This document shows, one piece after another, positions 58,710 to 64,000 of a stretch of 64,000 nt of DNA (the first letter of the stretch is position 1; each line of letters begins with the position of its first letter). Origin of the DNA: Turnera subulata (lineage: Eukaryota; Streptophyta; Magnoliopsida; Malpighiales; Passifloraceae); contig JAKUCV010007321.1 in NCBI GenBank assembly GCA_028386065.3, positions 8,522 to 72,521 on the forward strand, given 5' to 3'. The notes beneath the pieces are model-generated. The model searched no databases. It saw only the letters and a program-made list of their open reading frames with translations, and was not told where the DNA came from. Made by a program: the position numbers and the translations under genes.

Positions 58710-60608
58710 TTATTCCGAGGTACCATGAGGAACATTCTCCTCATCCACAGCATGCATTGCAGCAACAGGCCCTCCCGAATTCCGGGTGCTCATATGTGAA
58801 AAACTTTCTGGCAGGTCTCGGGCAGATGTTGAGTCACAAATGCTTGTAGGGAGGTCTGCTGCAGCCTCTCCCCCGCGATCTTTAAAGCATTGGATAGCAT
58901 CTTGAGGGTCCCATTTGGTAATTGATGCATTGTTCCTGTCATCCGAATCATCCATCACAATTGCATTCAGTTCCGGGATTCCCGACTGAACTTGTGCCAC
59001 ATTAACAGTGCTAAGGAGTGCAGGAGGAACCGCCTCATCAACAATCATATAACAATTATCTCCCAGAATTTCACCATCCACAATGAGTGGCGCCTTAGAA
59101 CCCCTTATGAATGATCTGCTACGGCTGCGTCTGCGATATGTTACCTCCTCTTTAGCCTTGTTCCTGTCAACATTAGTGATATCCTTTAACGGTGCTGCCC
59201 TTTCAGAATTTCTGCCCTCTCTATTACTCAAAGAAGACCTTGGCCGCCTCGGGAACACGAGCTCCACACCCATTTTGTCTAATCCGCCATTAGTTGGCTT
59301 AGTGACCAACACATCAGCCCCCATCCCAGACTTCGGTGCAGGCACTACAGCTTCAACTTCCATGGCATTGACATTAGACCCCTGCTGTACCACAGACTTC
59401 TGAATTTTTCCATTAATCGGCTTAACAACACCACTACCTTCACCCTTCTCCATTGGAGGTTGCACATCCGGAATGGGTTGTTCATCCATTTCCTGCAGAA
59501 TGTCGAATCGAGAGCTAGTTGCGGTACCTTTTTTAGCAATTGGATTCCTCCTCCCTCGTCCCTTCTTCTGGACAAGCATCCATTGTCCCCGAGCTTCATA
59601 CACTTCCGGCCTAACTTTGGGAGCTGCTGCACCCGGTCGGTAGGTAGTGGGGATTGGAGAGCCCTTCATGACCGCCTCAGATTCCGTGCCTTTATTCGGA
59701 CAGAGCTCCTCTTTATGTCCATACAACCCGCATTCAAAGCACACCAAATGGAGTCCGTCATACTCAGCACGCCACACTCGCCTCCCCATGCGAAACTTGG
59801 CCAGTAGTGGCTTGGTTAGGTCTACCTCAACACAAACCTTGGCAAATTGTCCCCTTTCGGCATTCAAAGTGTTGCGGTCCACCTTGATAGTGCGCCCAAT
59901 GCGGTTCCCCAACCTCTTTAGGAAGTCAATTTCATAGAACTCCATTGGCAAGTTTGGGAAGTGAACCCAAACAGCCACACTATCGATTGAGGCCTCATAA
60001 GGGTCGAAGTAGGGTCTCCAAGGGCGCATGGTAAGGTAATGTTCAGCTACCGTCCATGGACCACCGTGTAGAGCATTACGGTAGTCCTGTGGACAACCAA
60101 ATTTCACAATGTAATAATCGTTTCCCAAGTCAGCTAGAGTGAAATTACGAGTGGTAGTCCAGATAGTATTCAGTCTATTGAGCAGAAAACGATACCCAAT
60201 TTTCTTTCCCAGCACTTTAACGATTAAAGCATACCTCCAGTGTTGGTACAACCTTCTTTTCTCCGCCGCTGAGAGGCGAATGGTTGGGCAGTCAGGTTCG
60301 TCGGAGTCGGAGTCGGAGTCGGAGAAGACTTCAAAGTCCTCGGTCTCAGTTGAGTCTTCCTCCACTTCCGGTTCCTGCACAGCATGACCCAGGAGAAGGT
60401 CCTTGTAGGAGGTCTTTCTTCTTGTCCCGTCCGGTTCATCTCCCGCCACAGGACTTCCGTCAGCAGCTCTCGCAGCGCCGTGGGTCAGGCCCCGGTCTCG
60501 CATCCTCGCCTTCTTGCTCGCACGGGTGCGGTCATCTTCATCTCCAGTGGGTTTCGCCGAGCCTTGGGGAGGGGACGACCCAAGCACAGTGTTTTCAGCC
60601 ATCGACAA
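58710..60608 (-). CDS. LINE ORF1: DUF4283 / CCHC zinc-knuckle RNA-binding protein
   Basis: 632 residues, open from end to end. N-terminal region is acidic/basic low complexity (KKARMRDRG, FSDSDSDSDEPD). A DUF4283 domain covers about residues 115-275 (KVLGKKIGYRFLLNRL, GGPWTVAEHYLTMRPW, VWVHFPNLPMEFY). A zinc knuckle C-x2-C-x4-H-x4-C follows at 290-303 (CFECGLYGHKEELC). The rest is a long, poorly conserved tail. Such proteins coat LINE RNA and aid target-primed reverse transcription. It ends 37 bp before the ORF2 start. Confidence 0.92.
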   Translation of the reverse strand: MSMAENTVLGSSPPQGSAKPTGDEDDRTRASKKARMRDRGLTHGAARAADGSPVAGDEPDGTRRKTSYKDLLLGHAVQEPEVEEDSTETEDFEVFSDSDSDSDEPDCPTIRLSAAEKRRLYQHWRYALIVKVLGKKIGYRFLLNRLNTIWTTTRNFTLADLGNDYYIVKFGCPQDYRNALHGGPWTVAEHYLTMRPWRPYFDPYEASIDSVAVWVHFPNLPMEFYEIDFLKRLGNRIGRTIKVDRNTLNAERGQFAKVCVEVDLTKPLLAKFRMGRRVWRAEYDGLHLVCFECGLYGHKEELCPNKGTESEAVMKGSPIPTTYRPGAAAPKVRPEVYEARGQWMLVQKKGRGRRNPIAKKGTATSSRFDILQEMDEQPIPDVQPPMEKGEGSGVVKPINGKIQKSVVQQGSNVNAMEVEAVVPAPKSGMGADVLVTKPTNGGLDKMGVELVFPRRPRSSLSNREGRNSERAAPLKDITNVDRNKAKEEVTYRRRSRSRSFIRGSKAPLIVDGEILGDNCYMIVDEAVPPALLSTVNVAQVQSGIPELNAIVMDDSDDRNNASITKWDPQDAIQCFKDRGGEAAADLPTSICDSTSARDLPESFSHMSTRNSGGPVAAMHAVDEENVPHGTSE

Positions 60609-60665
60609 AAAAAACCTTCAATTCTCTCCCTTGAGATGCCTAAAAAGTTGATCAATCATGTGTGG

Positions 60666-60681
60666 GCATCACCTTGATTTT
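60666..60681. repeat. LINE target-site duplication, right
   Basis: GCATCACCTTGATTTT, at the 5' end of the LINE. Confidence 0.92.
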
Positions 60682-61255
60682 AAAACGTCCTCGGGGTTAT
60701 AATCAACTCTCACCAAAACTAGACACCAACTGGCAGATAAACAATGGCAAAGGGTTCTTCACACTTGGTCGAAATGAAAATCCAATATGTCTATCTAAAA
60801 ATATGTGGTTAGGTGCCACACAACAGAGTTGAACAGAATGGGTTTTTGTTGTTGACCCAGAAAAAAATGAGGGCCTTTGTTTCTCTTCTTGTTCTTTTTG
60901 GTCTCCTATATATTAACACAATTTAGTCTTATGATCCTTGCGATGCACTTGGGTATTGCTGGTTCCACCGGCTGAGCTAAACAGTTTCTAATGCTTTAGC
61001 CGCTTGATTCCAATTTCATGAGCAGGAGTTCCTCCCTTGCAAATCAAACTTATATAATTATGTAGTTAGTCTTAGTCCAGAAACGAAGCTACTTCAGTTT
61101 CATTGAAAAAGAAAAAATCCGGAAGCAGAAGAAACATCATCATACGAGAAAAAAACACTAACTAAGCGTTTAACTAAAACTTGTCCTAATTAGGCTAGCT
61201 ATAGTAGTACTACTACTACATACTACACTACCAATGAGTGCATTGGCCCTCTCAA
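60682..61255. other. Intergenic, 3' of alpha-tubulin
   Basis: 3' region of the tubulin gene on the minus strand. No other gene seen. Confidence 0.6.

Positions 61256-64000
<2,745 letters not shown>

Larger units (their letters stand above)
51173..60665 (-). mobile_element. L1-type LINE, two ORFs, split by a solo LTR
   Basis: A minus-strand non-LTR retrotransposon bounded by a perfect 16 bp target-site duplication. Its A-rich tail is at 51173-51192 (T-rich on the plus strand). Without the later LTR insertion and one copy of that insertion's 5 bp duplication, the element is about 6.17 kb. It has ORF1 (60608-58710), a 37 bp gap, and ORF2 (start 58672, stop 51225). Only 57 bp precede ORF1, so the 5' end is complete or nearly so. 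Both reading frames are open apart from the LTR insertion. It is therefore a recent insertion, able to encode its proteins until the LTR arrived. Confidence 0.93.

Overview
The window is nuclear DNA of a flowering plant, almost certainly a eudicot. Every large gene has short GT-AG introns, the intergenic DNA is AT-rich, and the families present are plant families: a CYP81-type P450, plant-type aldose 1-epimerase, NAP1-related histone chaperone, telobox-driven ribosomal protein gene, L1 LINE with RNase H, and copia and chromovirus-like LTR fragments. I cannot name the species. Exon borders below were read by eye from splice sites. In every multi-exon model the exon lengths sum to an exact multiple of three and give a protein of the expected family size.

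Layout. 1034-5097 (-): organellar back-translocase GTPase GUF1/LepA, 11 exons. 5805-8319 and 9534-11517 (-): a tandem pair of secreted PQQ-propeller (polyvinylalcohol dehydrogenase-like) genes with the same four-exon structure. 12973-15552: a ~776 bp direct duplication around a 757 bp assembly gap and a copia integrase fragment. 16416-18752 (+): secreted aldose 1-epimerase with a shortened N-terminus. 19371-22354 (+): plastid-targeted-looking homologue of archaeal-type 3-dehydroquinate synthase. 23514-25112 (+): CYP81-like P450 with an altered I-helix motif. 25759-30076 (+): NAP1-related protein, with a SINE in intron 7. 31181-31577 (-): three tandem hairpins of the MIR2275 family, the known trigger of 24-nt reproductive phasiRNAs. 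32478-40775 (-): a 2205-residue THADA/Trm732 homologue with a retroposon in intron 2. 42226-44075 (+): ribosomal protein S9 (uS4), with a 51 bp repeat of its tail beyond the stop codon. 44410-47707: a PIF/Harbinger-like transposon carrying a viroplasmin/RNase H1-N-domain exon, with a nested MULE-type MITE. 49012-49317 (+): an unrecognised small protein behind a G-box-rich promoter. 51173-60665 (-): an L1-type LINE with a 16 bp target-site duplication (TSD), whose only ORF2 break is a 3315 bp solo LTR with its own 5 bp TSD. 61256-62917 (-): alpha-tubulin with His at position 40.

The genes are mostly independent housekeeping or specialised-metabolism loci rather than a pathway cluster. The most biologically interesting element is the MIR2275 cluster. 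The best-preserved record of events is the nested transposon stack at 51-61 kb. The most checkable oddities are the P450 Asp-to-Lys change, the epimerase deletion and the transposon-borne viroplasmin exon.
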